A DNA stretch of 64,000 nt, from assembly GCA_021604645.1 (NCBI GenBank), contig BQJJ01000002.1, forward strand, positions 310,001-374,000, written 5' to 3'. A program made the position numbers and the translations under genes. The DNA comes from Methyloligella sp. (GTDB taxonomy: Bacteria > Pseudomonadota > Alphaproteobacteria > Rhizobiales > HXMU1428-3). Every line of letters starts with the position of its first letter. Within the stretch, counting starts at the first letter, position 1. The notes under the pieces are model-generated. The model saw only the letters and a program-made list of their open reading frames with translations, had not been told where the DNA came from and did no database searches. This document shows, in pieces, positions 54,122 through 62,461 of this stretch.

Positions 54122-55513
54122 ATGAAACGACGCGATTTCCTCATCACCGCAGGCGCTTCATTCTTTGCTGGCGGCGTATCGAGCCTGGGCCTAAGCGCTA
54201 TTGGCGCCCCAATATCCTCAACAACCAATCTAAAACTCCAACACACAAATTTTTTGTTCAGAGAGCAACCAACTAATAAGCTGGTCAGTCTTTCACAAAA
54301 TGCTCCACCACCTGTCATATACGGCCTTCAAGACCAACCAATGAAACTAAACGTGATCAATGGTCTAGATGAATATACCGCTATGCATTGGCATGGCCTT
54401 CGAATACCCAATAAGATGGATGGCGTCCCTTACCTCACTCAACTCCCCATCGCAGGCGGTGAAACATTCAATTACGAATTCACCCCGCCAGATGCAGGCA
54501 CATATTGGTATCATCCCCACTGCATGACAATGACACAAATGGTAAGCGGGCTCACAGGCGTCATGGTCATAAAGGAAAAAATCGAGTGTGGATTTAATAG
54601 CGAAGAAATCATCAACTTAAGAGATTTCCGGCTGAATAATTCGGATCAACTAAAACAGCCCTACACATTAAGAGGCGCTGCCCGCGCCGGTACATTCGGC
54701 AATGTAATGACAGCCAATTGGCTCAAATCCCCTGTCTACAATCACCAAGCCGGCAGCCTGGTTCGCTTACGCTTAGCCAACACAGACACAACCCGCATTT
54801 ACTCACTTTACTTAACAAGCACTGAAGGGCAAATCATAGCCTGGGATGGGCACCCCACTGAGCATCAAATCTTGATGCCAACTGAAAAACAACCTCTACT
54901 CTTAGGGCCAGGACAAAGAGTAGACATCGCTTGTAAAATGCCTCCTCTTGAAGGGCAAACAATAAACATCATCGCAAAAGTCAGAGCCAACAAAAAGCTC
55001 ATGGCAAGCTTGCTCTCAATTGGCCAAGATCAAAAACGAAGTTTAAAAGAGCTCAAACCTCTACCTAAAAACCCTGTCACCGAACCTGACCTAAAAAACG
55101 CAAAAACCCACGAAATTATTTTTGGCTGGTCACCAGAGGGAACAGAGCCAAACAATGGTTTTTGCGGGTCATTAGGAAAAACATTCTGGTCTATTAATCG
55201 CACCCCCTGGCCCGGTGACAACAGTGAAAACACCAGCCCCGTAGCCACACTAAAACTTGGCAACAGTTACCTCTTAAGATTGCGCAATTCATCACCCAAT
55301 CTACACCCCATCCACCTTCATGGGCTAGTCTTCAAACCACTCCGTTCAAACAAACGAAAAGTCCTGCCCAACTGGACGGACACCTTCTTGCTTTTAAAAA
55401 ATGAAGTGGTCGACATCGCCCTCGTTGCAGACAACCCCGGTGACTGGGCCTTCCACTGCCACGTCATCGAACACCAGAAAACAGGGTTATCAGGGTATAT
55501 ACGGGTTGTCTAA
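54122..55513 (+). CDS. Multicopper oxidase with Tat signal
   Basis: The N-terminus MKRRDFLITAGASFFAGG is a twin-arginine signal, so the protein folds before export. The 463-residue chain has all four copper-binding segments: MHWHGLRIP near residue 90, YWYHPHCM near 132, LHPIHLHG near 398 and HCHVIEHQKTGL near 442. In the last, the position of the usual axial Met of the type 1 copper is Leu, which in other oxidases goes with a higher redox potential. No Met-rich copper-resistance insert is evident. AAAGGAAAG precedes the ATG. The substrate is unknown. Confidence 0.9.
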   Translation: MKRRDFLITAGASFFAGGVSSLGLSAIGAPISSTTNLKLQHTNFLFREQPTNKLVSLSQNAPPPVIYGLQDQPMKLNVINGLDEYTAMHWHGLRIPNKMDGVPYLTQLPIAGGETFNYEFTPPDAGTYWYHPHCMTMTQMVSGLTGVMVIKEKIECGFNSEEIINLRDFRLNNSDQLKQPYTLRGAARAGTFGNVMTANWLKSPVYNHQAGSLVRLRLANTDTTRIYSLYLTSTEGQIIAWDGHPTEHQILMPTEKQPLLLGPGQRVDIACKMPPLEGQTINIIAKVRANKKLMASLLSIGQDQKRSLKELKPLPKNPVTEPDLKNAKTHEIIFGWSPEGTEPNNGFCGSLGKTFWSINRTPWPGDNSENTSPVATLKLGNSYLLRLRNSSPNLHPIHLHGLVFKPLRSNKRKVLPNWTDTFLLLKNEVVDIALVADNPGDWAFHCHVIEHQKTGLSGYIRVV

Positions 55514-55555
55514 AAGCGTGAGAGCTCTCATTTTCGCGATCAATCTTCACACCAC

Positions 55556-55572
55556 CGTGAAAAGCATTCACG
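55556..55572 (+). terminator. Possible terminator hairpin after the multicopper oxidase gene
   Basis: CGTGAA and TTCACG enclose AAGCA. A second small inverted repeat, AAAATC-AC-GATTTT, follows immediately. The T run is short, so the assignment is weak. Confidence 0.4.
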
Positions 55573-55705
55573 AAAATCACGATTTTCCACAACGACTATC
55601 AAACAACTTCACCTGCGCGTGAGGTGCTCTTTTATTCTCATAAACGATAGATCATATTCAGCATCAACAAATGATTATGCATCAAATGAATATTGGAGAT
55701 TTATT

Positions 55706-55846
55706 ATGAAAAACTTTTACCCACTATCAGTCGTTTTCTTACTCGCAGTCACTTTAATCAGCAGCGCTCTTGCAGCTACATCTCAAGACAGAGTAAGTGA
55801 TGATCTATCCCATTATAGTTCCGTCCAACAATCCATTTTACTATAA
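55706..55846 (+). CDS. Small secreted peptide, 46 residues
   Basis: The ATG at 55706 has GGAGA at a good distance. The product is MKNFYPLSVVFLLAVTLISS followed by ALAATSQDRVSDD: a signal peptide with an ALA cleavage site near residue 24, leaving a mature peptide of about 22 residues that is polar. No family is recognised. It lies between the multicopper oxidase and the monooxygenase operon on the same strand. Strong ribosome site and clean signal peptide suggest a real gene. Confidence 0.55.
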   Translation: MKNFYPLSVVFLLAVTLISSALAATSQDRVSDDLSHYSSVQQSILL

Positions 55847-55864
55847 TAGTGAGTGATCTATTCC

Positions 55865-55906
55865 TTGACAAAAGCTACCTTACATAATAGTTATCATGAT
55901 AACTAT
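55865..55906 (+). promoter_or_regulatory. Promoter and 20-bp palindromic operator of the monooxygenase-MarR operon
   Basis: TTGACA at 55865-55870 is a consensus -35 box. At 55887-55906, ATAGTTATCA followed by TGATAACTAT is a perfect 20-bp palindrome that would cover the -10 region. MarR-family dimers bind palindromes of this size, and a MarR gene is the second gene of the operon. Autoregulation is therefore the likely arrangement. Confidence 0.7.
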
Positions 55907-55921
55907 TTAAGGGAAATACAT

Positions 55922-56215
55922 ATGCCAAAGTCTTTATTCATCTTTGCAGAAATAAAACCAAAATCAGAACATTTTGAAGAAGCAAAAAAAGCCATCGTCA
56001 GCATTCTCACCCAAACACGTGCAGAAGAGGGATGTCGTTCATTTAATTTATTCAATTCACCAGATCAAAGCACGCTCTATTTATTTGAAGAATGGGATGA
56101 TCAAACCGCCCTCGATAAGCATTATACACAACCTTACACCGCTGAAGTTTTCAAAGCTTATGAAGATTGGTTAGCCGAGCCACCACGCATACTGCCATTA
56201 GATAGTGTGAGATAA
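55922..56215 (+). CDS. Antibiotic biosynthesis monooxygenase (ABM) domain protein
   Basis: The 97-residue protein starts at the ATG at 55922 with AAGGGA upstream. It has the ferredoxin-like ABM fold: SLFIFAEIKPKSEHFEEAKK, EEGCRSFNLFNSPDQS, and LYLFEEWDDQTALDKHYTQP. Small ABM proteins include quinone or autoinducer-modifying monooxygenases (YgiN type) and haem-degrading enzymes. Its position under a MarR operator suggests response to a quinone-like or phenolic compound, but that is inference. Confidence 0.85.
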   Translation: MPKSLFIFAEIKPKSEHFEEAKKAIVSILTQTRAEEGCRSFNLFNSPDQSTLYLFEEWDDQTALDKHYTQPYTAEVFKAYEDWLAEPPRILPLDSVR

Positions 56216-56219
56216 CATC

Positions 56220-56660
56220 ATGTTCTTTCTCAAGGAACTACCCACGGATTCTATGGTTGAAGAGTATGTCTCAAAAACAGGTGTAGGTAACAGTGGAACA
56301 ATAAGCGAAGCCTTATCCATGATGCGTGAAGCCAGCCAACTAATTCGCCTTGTAGACGCTTACTTCAGCTCTCATAATCTTTCACAATTGAAATTCCTCA
56401 TTCTTGTCGTGATAGATCGTGAACCAGATATTGAAAGTCTACGTCAAAGTGAAATCAATCGACGCCTAGATGTTTCCAAACCAGTACTAAACAGATCTGT
56501 AAGCTCATTACTAGAAACAGGATTGCTAAAACGAATAGAAGATAAAGAAGATTATCGAGCACACAAGTTGGCACTAACAGAAAAAGGAAAAAGCACACTC
56601 AAAATGATTATGCCTGAATATTTCAAAGTTATTTCCAAGTTTATGAATAAACAGATATGA
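56220..56660 (+). CDS. MarR-family transcriptional regulator
   Basis: The 146-residue protein has the MarR winged helix: LKFLILVVIDREPDIESL, RQSEINRRLDVSKPVLNRSV near residue 79, and a wing around KRIEDKEDYRAHKLALTEKG. It starts 4 nt after the ABM gene and overlaps the next gene by 4 nt. It probably binds the perfect palindrome at 55887-55906 and represses its own operon until a ligand is present. Confidence 0.88.
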   Translation: MFFLKELPTDSMVEEYVSKTGVGNSGTISEALSMMREASQLIRLVDAYFSSHNLSQLKFLILVVIDREPDIESLRQSEINRRLDVSKPVLNRSVSSLLETGLLKRIEDKEDYRAHKLALTEKGKSTLKMIMPEYFKVISKFMNKQI

Positions 56661-56872
56661 AAAAATTTTTAACCATTTTTTTTACTTGGCTATCAGTCTA
56701 CTTAATAGTCACAGGGGCATTACTCAGCTTTAGATGGTCTGGAATAGAGGTTTTCTTACCACTTCAAACCTTAATTCTAACAGCCATTCTAGTACCAACA
56801 ATGATATTCATTCTAGGACCATTTGCAGAGAGAATTGCGGAGTACTTATCAGAAAAACGTCATATCAAATAG
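56657..56872 (+). CDS. Small two-segment membrane protein
   Basis: The 71-residue protein has two hydrophobic segments (about residues 4-24 and 33-54), then a polar tail (RIAEYLSEKRH). Its outline resembles DUF2798-type proteins, but I am not sure of the family. The ATG overlaps the marR stop (ATGA), so it is translationally coupled to the regulator. Co-regulation with the ABM gene suggests a role in the same stress response. Confidence 0.65.
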   Translation: MKKFLTIFFTWLSVYLIVTGALLSFRWSGIEVFLPLQTLILTAILVPTMIFILGPFAERIAEYLSEKRHIK

Positions 56873-56906
56873 TCACAACTTATATTGAATGTGTTCTTTT
56901 CAATTA

Positions 56907-57779
56907 TTAACTACGCACCAGGTCCATATAATCATCAAGTAAATTCTTGCTGATCTCACCTGGTGTAAAGCGATAATCACCAATCTCGGAAACTGGCGTC
57001 ACTTCAGCAGCAGAGCCTGTGATAAAACATTCAGAAAAATCAGCCATTTCTTCAGGTTTAATCTGTCGTTCGATCACTTCAATGCCTCGTTTCCGAGCTA
57101 AGTCCATTACCGTACGCCGGGTAATGCCATCCAGAAACACATCAGCTGTTGGCGTATGCAACACACCGTCTTTGATAAAGAACACATTCGCACCCGTGGC
57201 CTCAGCAACAAGTCCGCGCCAGTCAAGCATCAATGCATCAGCATAACCTTCTTTTTCGGCTCTGTGTTTCTCAACAGTACAAATCATATAAAGACCAGCA
57301 GCCTTCGCCCGAGAAGGCGCCGTACGTGGGTCCGGGCGGCAGTAATCAGCCATCCGCAAACGAATGCCCTTCATCCGCTCCGCCGGGTCAAAATATGAGC
57401 CCCACTCCCAGGCTGCAATGGCCAAGTTAATCTTATTTTTTTGCGCAGCAACGCCCATCTGCTCAGAACCACGCCAAGCAATTGGGCGCATATACCCTTC
57501 AGTAAGATTTTGGATCTTCATAACCTTCTTACAGGCAGCATCGATTTCAGCAACCGAGTAAGGAATTTCAAAATCAAGAATTTCAGCAGATTTCCGTAAA
57601 CGTTCACTATGCTCAGTGAGTTTAAAAATTTTACCACTATATATGCGCTGTCCTTCAAAGACAGAACTGCCATAATGCAAACCATGACTAAGCACATGAA
57701 TTTTAGCGTCAGCCCATGGGACCATCTCTCCATTAAACCAAATGTGACCTTCCAATTGATCAAACGCTAAATCTGCCAT
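56907..57779 (-). CDS. ilvE: Branched-chain amino-acid aminotransferase
   Basis: This PLP enzyme makes Leu, Ile and Val from their 2-oxo acids. The 290-residue fold type IV protein shows HIWFNGEMVPWADAKIHVLSH near residue 13, here with HVLSHGLHYGSSVFEG, MRPIAWRGSEQMG near 116, the PLP Lys in SRAKAAGLYM near 159, EATGANVFF near 192, and GITRRTVMDLA near 219. AAGGA precedes the ATG. It is divergent from a MarR gene, an order common in Rhizobiales. Confidence 0.94.
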   Translation of the reverse strand: MADLAFDQLEGHIWFNGEMVPWADAKIHVLSHGLHYGSSVFEGQRIYSGKIFKLTEHSERLRKSAEILDFEIPYSVAEIDAACKKVMKIQNLTEGYMRPIAWRGSEQMGVAAQKNKINLAIAAWEWGSYFDPAERMKGIRLRMADYCRPDPRTAPSRAKAAGLYMICTVEKHRAEKEGYADALMLDWRGLVAEATGANVFFIKDGVLHTPTADVFLDGITRRTVMDLARKRGIEVIERQIKPEEMADFSECFITGSAAEVTPVSEIGDYRFTPGEISKNLLDDYMDLVRS

Positions 57780-57951
57780 CTGTCAGTTCCTTAAATTTTA
57801 AGAGACGCTCAAATTATCTAAAATTTGAAGTCTTTTATGAAATTAAATTTCAATGAAAGCAAAAACAATTACACGAAACACTTGCAAGATTTATCAATAT
57901 GAGCAAAATATGTCAACATCACTGACATAAATTCAAATTGATAAATTAGAA

Positions 57952-58530
57952 ATGCTACTGAAGATGCCTTCAAAACACACAACAATAAGTGATCAAGCTA
58001 GAGAAAAGAGCAATGATGAAACAGCTGAACCTAATCATACTATCAGCTTAAGAGAAGAAAATATGCTCACTTTAATCGAGCTATTCTTCTTTGCTTATCG
58101 CGACTTTACAGAAGAAGGCGACGAAATTCTGGACACCTTTGGCTTTGGCCGTGCTCATCACCGGGTTATCCACTTCGTTCATCATTATCCAGGTCAGCGC
58201 GTCGCAGACCTGTTAGGCATTTTAAAAATTACCAAACAAAGTCTGGCTCGCGTTTTAAAGCAATTGGTCGAACAAGATTTTATTTGCCAAAAAGAAGGAA
58301 GCAAAGACCGAAGAGAAAGATTGCTCTACACCACAGAAAAAGGTAACAAACTCGCCGAACAATTAGCAGACCCACAAATTGAACGCTTTGAAAAAACCAT
58401 GGGTAATTTTTCAAAAACCGAACAACAAACAATTGAAAAATTTCTGTTTACCCTCATTCGTAAACACAATCGACAAGATGTAATTTCCCTAATGGCACAA
58501 AATGGCCATTTTCCAGCAGGAAAACCTTAA
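57952..58530 (+). CDS. MarR-family regulator (PetP-like position)
   Basis: The 192-residue protein has a MarR winged helix: FGFGRAHHRVIHFVHHYPGQ near residue 64, RVADLLGILKITKQSLARVL near 83, and a wing at KEGSKDRRERLLYTT. An N-terminal polar extension of about 35 residues is unlike most MarR proteins. It is followed by an OmpR-type response regulator, as in the petP-petR pair of Rhodobacter. The start is uncertain; a second ATG lies 4 codons downstream. Confidence 0.85.
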   Translation: MLLKMPSKHTTISDQAREKSNDETAEPNHTISLREENMLTLIELFFFAYRDFTEEGDEILDTFGFGRAHHRVIHFVHHYPGQRVADLLGILKITKQSLARVLKQLVEQDFICQKEGSKDRRERLLYTTEKGNKLAEQLADPQIERFEKTMGNFSKTEQQTIEKFLFTLIRKHNRQDVISLMAQNGHFPAGKP

Positions 58531-58649
58531 ACTGTAAAAACATAAAAGAGCTGACAACAGATTAAATTACGTCCAATATCTCAACCATCTAAGCCAATAT
58601 TTTAATATGAAAGTCTCGAATATTAAATGAAAGAGAGTGAGTAAGCCAA

Positions 58650-59336
58650 ATGCATAGCTTAACAGAAGACACCCCTCACATTCTTCTCGTTGATGATGAC
58701 GAACGCATCAGAGAGCTTCTATGTCGATATCTACGCAAAGAAAATATGCGGGTAACCACTGCTCATGATGCAGCCGCAGCCCGGCATAATCTCGAAGGCT
58801 TACATTTTGACCTTCTTATTCTTGATGTCATGATGCCTGGCGAATCTGGTCTCGAATTAGCACGTGACCTTAAATCAAAAATAGAAGTTCCTATTATTAT
58901 GCTCACAGCAAAGGCTGAGGCAGAAAACCGCATTGAAGGTTTGGAAATAGGCGTCGATGATTATATGCCCAAACCATTTGAACCTCGCGAGCTCATGTTG
59001 CGCATTCAAAATATATTGAAACGACGCGCACAAAAGGTAACGCAAAAAGAAATACACATGGGGCAATATACCTTTCACATTGAAAGAGGTGAGTTACAAA
59101 GAGACAATACCTCGATCAAACTAACAGAACGCGAAAGAGATTTAATGCGGCTTTTTGCCAACAGAGCTGGCACACCAATCCCCCGTCACGAATTGGCAAG
59201 TGAAGAAGCCGGCGGCAATGAACGTGCAGTTGATGTACAAATTAACCGCCTTCGGCGTAAGATAGAAACAGACCCAGCTAATCCGGTTTATTTACAAACT
59301 GTCCGTGGTAAAGGCTACATTCTACATACCGACTAA
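58650..59336 (+). CDS. OmpR-family response regulator (PetR-like position)
   Basis: The 228-residue protein has a receiver domain with acidic pair (LLVDDDERIRELL), phospho-acceptor Asp in LLILDVMMPGESG near residue 59, Thr in MLTAKAE and Lys in DDYMPKPFEPRE. A winged-helix OmpR DNA-binding domain follows, with LTERERDLMRLFANRAGTPI and RRKIETDPANPVYLQTVRGK, then GYIL. It precedes a membrane histidine kinase by 41 nt, a matched two-component pair. Confidence 0.93.
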   Translation: MHSLTEDTPHILLVDDDERIRELLCRYLRKENMRVTTAHDAAAARHNLEGLHFDLLILDVMMPGESGLELARDLKSKIEVPIIMLTAKAEAENRIEGLEIGVDDYMPKPFEPRELMLRIQNILKRRAQKVTQKEIHMGQYTFHIERGELQRDNTSIKLTERERDLMRLFANRAGTPIPRHELASEEAGGNERAVDVQINRLRRKIETDPANPVYLQTVRGKGYILHTD

Positions 59337-59377
59337 ACAAAACCGTTTTAAACAAGCCCACTCGAGAGGTTAAATTT

Positions 59378-60838
59378 GTGGCAATAAAAGATGAGCATGA
59401 TGAAAATCTCCAAGATGAGATCAAACAAGAAAACGACCTAAGCTCACTCATGAGCCAAAGCTGGTTCGTGCAAAAATGCAAAGCACTCATCACTAAAATT
59501 AAAGCCAGCAAATTAAACAGATGGAGCCTCTCTCCCTGGCTTCCAAAAGGCCTGTACGCCCGTACCATTCTCATTATCGCTATGCCTCTGATACTCTTAC
59601 AAACAATTCTTCTATTTGTCTTTATGGAGCGTCACTGGGATAACATCACCCGCAGGCTTTCAGCAGCCACAGCAAGAGACGTCGCCGCGATTATCGAAAT
59701 CTACAATCGCTATCCGCAGGATAAAGACCATCAAAAATTAATCGATATCGCTAGAAATAAAATGAGCCTCTCTTTTCAGGTGCTCCCTAAAAGTAAACTC
59801 CCCAAAAAAACCGCACGCCCCTTTTATTCCATTTTAGATAGACGCCTCACCAAAGAATTAAGACACCGTATTAATCGCCCGATTTGGGTGGACACTGTAG
59901 GGCAATCAAAATTCGTAGAAATCAGAGTGGCACTTGAAAAATCAACTCTAAAATTCCTTGCCTATAGAAACCATACTTACGCATCAAATTCTCATATCTT
60001 CGTTCTATGGATGATCGGCTCTTCAACGGTTCTCTTAGGCATTGCTCTTCTTTTCCTGCGCAATCAAATCAGACCAATTTTAAAACTATCCGAAGCCGCA
60101 GAAAGCTTTGGTAAAGGTCGCCCCTTACCTGAAAACTTTAGCCCAAGAGGCGCTAAAGAAGTTCGCCAGGCCTCACTCGCATTTATAGAAATGAGAGATC
60201 GTATTAATCGCCACGTCGAGCAAAGAACAACCATTCTAGCTGGCGTTAGTCATGACCTGCGAACCATACTGACCAGAATGAAATTACAACTGGCCTTTTT
60301 GGATGATGAAGAAGAAATCCAAGCTTTGCAAAAAGATGTCGACGAGATGCAATCCATGCTCGAAGATTACATGGCATTTGCAAAAGGAGACAGTTCAGAA
60401 GAAACCAAGCTCACCGATGTCGGCGAAATCTTAACCGAGATACACACCCACGCAAAATTATCAAAAGAAGATATCAATCTACGCGTCTTGCCTAAATCCA
60501 TCATGCTCCCCTTGCGTCGCAACAGTTTTAAAAGAGCCATCAACAACCTCGTCACCAACGCGATGCGCTATGCAGATACAGTAAATATAAACGCCTCGAA
60601 GGGACGCAAATGGCTGATCATCACGATCGATGATAATGGGCCAGGTATCCCAAAGGAAAAACGAGAAGAAGTATTTAACGCCTTTTTACGCTTGGACGAT
60701 TCAAGAAATCAAAATGAAGGCAATACAGGTCTCGGCCTCTCAATAGCAAGAGACATCATTAGAAGTCACGGCGGGGATATCAGACTAGAAGAAAGCGCCC
60801 TCGGTGGTCTGCGAGCAAAAGTGCGCGTCCCAATTTAG
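59378..60838 (+). CDS. Membrane sensor histidine kinase (EnvZ type)
   Basis: The start is GTG at 59378 with AGAGG 8 nt before. The 486-residue protein has a cytoplasmic N-terminal extension of about 60 residues, two membrane segments (about 66-88 and 206-226) around a periplasmic sensor, then a HAMP linker. The phosphorylated His is in AGVSHDLRTILTRMKLQLA near residue 290. The ATPase shows NNLVTNAMRYAD, IDDNGPGIP and GNTGLGLSIARDI. It pairs with the response regulator just upstream. The signal is unknown. Confidence 0.92.
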   Translation: MAIKDEHDENLQDEIKQENDLSSLMSQSWFVQKCKALITKIKASKLNRWSLSPWLPKGLYARTILIIAMPLILLQTILLFVFMERHWDNITRRLSAATARDVAAIIEIYNRYPQDKDHQKLIDIARNKMSLSFQVLPKSKLPKKTARPFYSILDRRLTKELRHRINRPIWVDTVGQSKFVEIRVALEKSTLKFLAYRNHTYASNSHIFVLWMIGSSTVLLGIALLFLRNQIRPILKLSEAAESFGKGRPLPENFSPRGAKEVRQASLAFIEMRDRINRHVEQRTTILAGVSHDLRTILTRMKLQLAFLDDEEEIQALQKDVDEMQSMLEDYMAFAKGDSSEETKLTDVGEILTEIHTHAKLSKEDINLRVLPKSIMLPLRRNSFKRAINNLVTNAMRYADTVNINASKGRKWLIITIDDNGPGIPKEKREEVFNAFLRLDDSRNQNEGNTGLGLSIARDIIRSHGGDIRLEESALGGLRAKVRVPI

Positions 60839-60953
60839 AAACAAAAGCTTATAAATTAACAAGTACGTTTAGTGTTAATTTAAGTATGAACTAGTAAAAA
60901 ATTGGATAAAACAATAAGTCAAAGGGCATGCTAAAAAACCTTAAGATTTATCT

Positions 60954-61070
60954 TACCGAAGAAGGTAGTGCTCTTCTTAGAGCACGCACATGACGCCTCT
61001 GGCGTCCGGCACCTAGTGCCGCCCCTCGGAGGCTCAAACGCGATAGCGTTTGAAATAGCCGTGAGAGAAA
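60954..61070 (+). repeat. Q multi-hairpin element, copy 4
   Basis: Order of parts: CCGAAGAAGG; hairpin 1, GTGCTCT-TCTT-AGAGCAC; CACATG; hairpin 2, GACGCC-TCT-GGCGTC; hairpin 3, GGCAC-CTA-GTGCC; CCCCTCGGAG; hairpin 4, CAAACGC with GCGTTTG; then GAAATAGCCGTGAGAGA. All four stems pair perfectly although their sequences differ from the other copies. It lies between the converging kinase and proC genes. Confidence 0.8.
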
Positions 61071-61081
61071 ACAAGCCCGCC

Positions 61082-61960
61082 CTAGCCACTCAGCTCTTTC
61101 GAACGTTTCGCAGCCGCTTCAATTGCGGCATCAATCAGAGGAGCAAGTCCCTCATCATTCATCAACACCTCAAGCGCAGCAGCAGTAGTCCCACCTTTAG
61201 AGGTCACATTCTCACGCAATTGAGAGGGGGGTATATCAAATAAACCCATCATAGACCCAGCGCCATCAATGGTCGCTTTTGAAAGTGTCATAGCCAACTC
61301 TGGTGACAAACCTTGACGTTCTCCAGCTTTCGCCAAACATTCAGCCAACCAAAAAATGTAAGCTGGACCAGAACCTGAGACAGCCGTCACAGCATCCATT
61401 TGGCTCTCATTATCAAGCCAGGCAACAGTCCCCGTACCTGAGACAAGGTCATTAATTTGAGATCGTTGTTTCGGTGTTACAAATTCATTCGCAATCAAAG
61501 CTGTCATGCCGTTCTGCACCATGACAGGTGTATTCGGCATGGCGCGCACAATAGCGGTTCCCTCAGGCAAATGTTTTGCTATGTCGCTGAGGGTTCTTCC
61601 TGCAGCAATAGAATAAACCAAAGTCTCTGATGAAATGCGTGAAGCTAAATCTTTTAGCACCTCATCCATAATTTGCGGCTTTACACCAACCATCACTAAC
61701 TGAGGAGGTGTCGGCAATTCCTGGCGCGCCTTGGGAACAACATCATATTTTGCCAAGAGATCTAAAACATCATCAGGAGAGCCTGGGTCTTCAACATAAA
61801 GTGTTTCAGGATCTAACCCTTCAAGGCTTTCTTTCGGTTCAAGCCAAGCGCTTAAAATAGCGCCTGCCATCTTCCCGGCACCAACAACAAGGACTGGTGA
61901 GAAAGAAGCTGAAAAAGGTGAAGAATTATCTGTCAAACCATCATCCAAAATCGACATCAT
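61082..61960 (-). CDS. proC: Pyrroline-5-carboxylate reductase
   Basis: It makes proline with NAD(P)H. The 292-residue protein has the Rossmann motif LVVGAGKMAGAILSAWL near residue 24, VGVKPQIMDEVL near 91, AIVRAMPNTPVMVQNGMTAL near 134, and the C-terminal signature region SGSGPAYIFWLAECL, then LRENVTSKGGTTAAALEVL. It lies 3 nt after the YbjN-like gene, so the two are co-transcribed. An N-terminal extension of about 20 residues is not conserved. Confidence 0.94.
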   Translation of the reverse strand: MMSILDDGLTDNSSPFSASFSPVLVVGAGKMAGAILSAWLEPKESLEGLDPETLYVEDPGSPDDVLDLLAKYDVVPKARQELPTPPQLVMVGVKPQIMDEVLKDLASRISSETLVYSIAAGRTLSDIAKHLPEGTAIVRAMPNTPVMVQNGMTALIANEFVTPKQRSQINDLVSGTGTVAWLDNESQMDAVTAVSGSGPAYIFWLAECLAKAGERQGLSPELAMTLSKATIDGAGSMMGLFDIPPSQLRENVTSKGGTTAAALEVLMNDEGLAPLIDAAIEAAAKRSKELSG

Positions 61961-61963
61961 ATA

Positions 61964-62461
61964 TTATGCATGACCTTTTGTGGCAAACATGGTTGATGCC
62001 AAAGCTTCAGGCGCAGACTTGCCAGCCCAAACCACATATTGAAACGCCTGATAATAGCTCTCACTAGCTTCCAATCCAGATGCAATCAAAGCCTCACATT
62101 GCTCAACCGTCAATTCAGCTTTATTCAACATTAATCCATGACGGAAAAGAAGAAGTCCATCTTGCGGCCAAATATCAAAATGACCAAGCCAAAGCTGCTC
62201 ATTAACAAGCGCGATTAAGCGATACACTTCAGCAATACGCGCCTCAGGGACACGCATTTCAAAAGCGCAGGCTAAATGCAAAGCTTCTAAATCATCTCTC
62301 CAGTTCAACGAAACATGATAATCAACCCATGACCCTTCAACATTAAGCGTCAGCTCATCATCAGTTGTGCGCTCAAAAGGCCAATCATGAATAGCGGCTA
62401 ACTTCTCAACCATATCTACCGGGTTATTTGTGCGATCAAAACTTGGTTCAATTGAAGCCAT
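61964..62461 (-). CDS. YbjN-domain protein
   Basis: The start at 62461 (MASIEPSFD) has AAAGGA at the right distance; the frame extends 8 codons further without a site. The roughly 165-residue protein shows the YbjN type III secretion chaperone-like fold: WPFERTTDDELTLNVEGSW, LEALHLACAFEMRVPEARIA, and EVYRLIALVNEQLWLGHFDI, then LLFRHGLML. In alphaproteobacteria it usually precedes proC. Its function is not established. Confidence 0.85.
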   Translation of the reverse strand: MASIEPSFDRTNNPVDMVEKLAAIHDWPFERTTDDELTLNVEGSWVDYHVSLNWRDDLEALHLACAFEMRVPEARIAEVYRLIALVNEQLWLGHFDIWPQDGLLLFRHGLMLNKAELTVEQCEALIASGLEASESYYQAFQYVVWAGKSAPEALASTMFATKGHA

